A stretch of DNA of 6,655 bases from NCBI GenBank assembly GCA_030042375.1, contig JASHZU010000326.1, positions 1 to 6,655 of the forward strand, given 5' to 3'. Numbering within the stretch: position 1 is the stretch's first letter; every line of letters starts with the position of its first letter. The notes below the pieces were generated by a model. That model was not told the DNA's origin and did not search any database. It saw only the letters and a list, made by a program, of their open reading frames with translations. The stretch comes from Verrucomicrobiia bacterium. GTDB lineage: Bacteria; Verrucomicrobiota; Verrucomicrobiae; Limisphaerales; UBA11358. Of this stretch, positions 6,290 through 6,655 are shown one piece after another. The position numbers and the translations under genes were made by a program.

Positions 6290-6655
6290 CTATCGTTTTT
6301 GTCGTGACAGCACCGCTTCAGCCATGCGGACGGCCTGGACGGTCTCGGCCACGTCATGCGCGCGGATGATGCACGCGCCTGATTCAATCCCCAAAATCGC
6401 GCAGGCAAGCGATGCTGGCAAGCGTTCATTCACATTTGCGCCAAATAATTTTTCGATGAACGATTTCCGCGACACGCCCAAAAGCAGCGGGCGATGCCGT
6501 TTCTGAAACACCCTCAGCCGGGAAAGGAGCTGCAAGTTTTGTTCCAAATTCTTCCCAAATCCAATGCCCGGGTCAAAAATAATTTGCTCCGGCGCCACCC
6601 CCGCCGCCTTCAATTTTTTCAGCCGGTCCGAAAAAAAAGCGCCGACTTCGCGGAC
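6290..6655 (-). CDS. folP: Dihydropteroate synthase, C-terminal part (5' end outside window)
   Basis: FolP condenses 6-hydroxymethyl-dihydropterin diphosphate with p-aminobenzoate to give dihydropteroate in folate synthesis. The last 121 residues are visible and the frame is open to the window edge at 6655; a TTG at 6613 is an internal codon, not the start. The visible part carries the conserved C-terminal features of this TIM barrel: IIFDPGIGFGKN, where the pterin pocket forms; LLLGVSRKSFI, with the SRK loop; and IIRAHDV near the end, with the substrate-binding arginine and histidine. It is the first visible gene of the minus-strand cluster, 34 nt ahead of cdaA. folP next to a cdaA-type cyclase gene is a known arrangement in several Gram-negative lineages. 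The missing N-terminal half cannot be assessed. Confidence 0.93.
   Translation of the reverse strand, partial: VREVGAFFSDRLKKLKAAGVAPEQIIFDPGIGFGKNLEQNLQLLSRLRVFQKRHRPLLLGVSRKSFIEKLFGANVNERLPASLACAILGIESGACIIRAHDVAETVQAVRMAEAVLSRQKR

Noticed and set aside
6631..6638. Homopolymer of eight A (also at 83-90) as a possible slippage or phase-variation site.
   Set aside because: Both are read in frame within intact coding sequence, eight bases is short, and AAA/TTT codons explain them.

Overview
The window most likely comes from a Gram-negative bacterium of the PVC group, probably Verrucomicrobiota. The reasoning is from gene content. It has a Kdo transferase (waaA), which implies lipopolysaccharide. 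It also has a folP-cdaA-ybbR-glmM cluster, in which a CdaA-type diadenylate cyclase, its YbbR partner and GlmM sit together. This cluster is best known from Gram-positive bacteria but also occurs in PVC and some other Gram-negative lineages. Composition is moderately GC-rich by eye, and Shine-Dalgarno sequences are weak or absent before most genes. The phylum call is inference; no rRNA or lineage-specific marker is present.

Layout. (1) Positions 1-2103, minus strand: two tandem paralogous polytopic membrane glycosyltransferases (GT-C fold, PMT/GT39-like). The upstream copy (469-2103) is complete. The downstream copy (1-463) is cut by the window edge and separated from the first by 5 nt. Their N-terminal ~153 residues are about 77% identical by hand alignment. 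(2) Positions 2104-2256: a 153-bp divergent intergenic region with a perfect 7-bp inverted repeat and weak promoter candidates. (3) Positions 2257-3609, plus strand: waaA, complete. (4) Positions 3606-6655, minus strand, transcribed right to left: folP (3' part only), cdaA, a short single-domain ybbR/cdaR-like gene, and glmM. The spacings are 34 nt, 5 nt and a 4-nt ATGA overlap, so this reads as one operon. The stop codons of waaA and glmM overlap tail to tail.

How the genes fit together. GlmM makes glucosamine-1-phosphate, the precursor of UDP-GlcNAc, which feeds both peptidoglycan and lipid A. WaaA adds Kdo to lipid A precursor. CdaA makes c-di-AMP at the membrane, and in Firmicutes it is modulated by a YbbR-domain protein and by GlmM. 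The two membrane glycosyltransferases probably transfer sugars from a lipid carrier to an envelope acceptor. The theme is therefore cell-envelope precursor synthesis with a nucleotide-signalling module, plus a folate gene at the head of the operon.

No mobile element, CRISPR array, tRNA or rRNA was seen. I found no clearly new system. The points worth a second look are the glycosyltransferase duplication, the minimal YbbR protein, the DGG (rather than DGA) motif of the cyclase, a hairpin between folP and cdaA, and the overlapping convergent stops.
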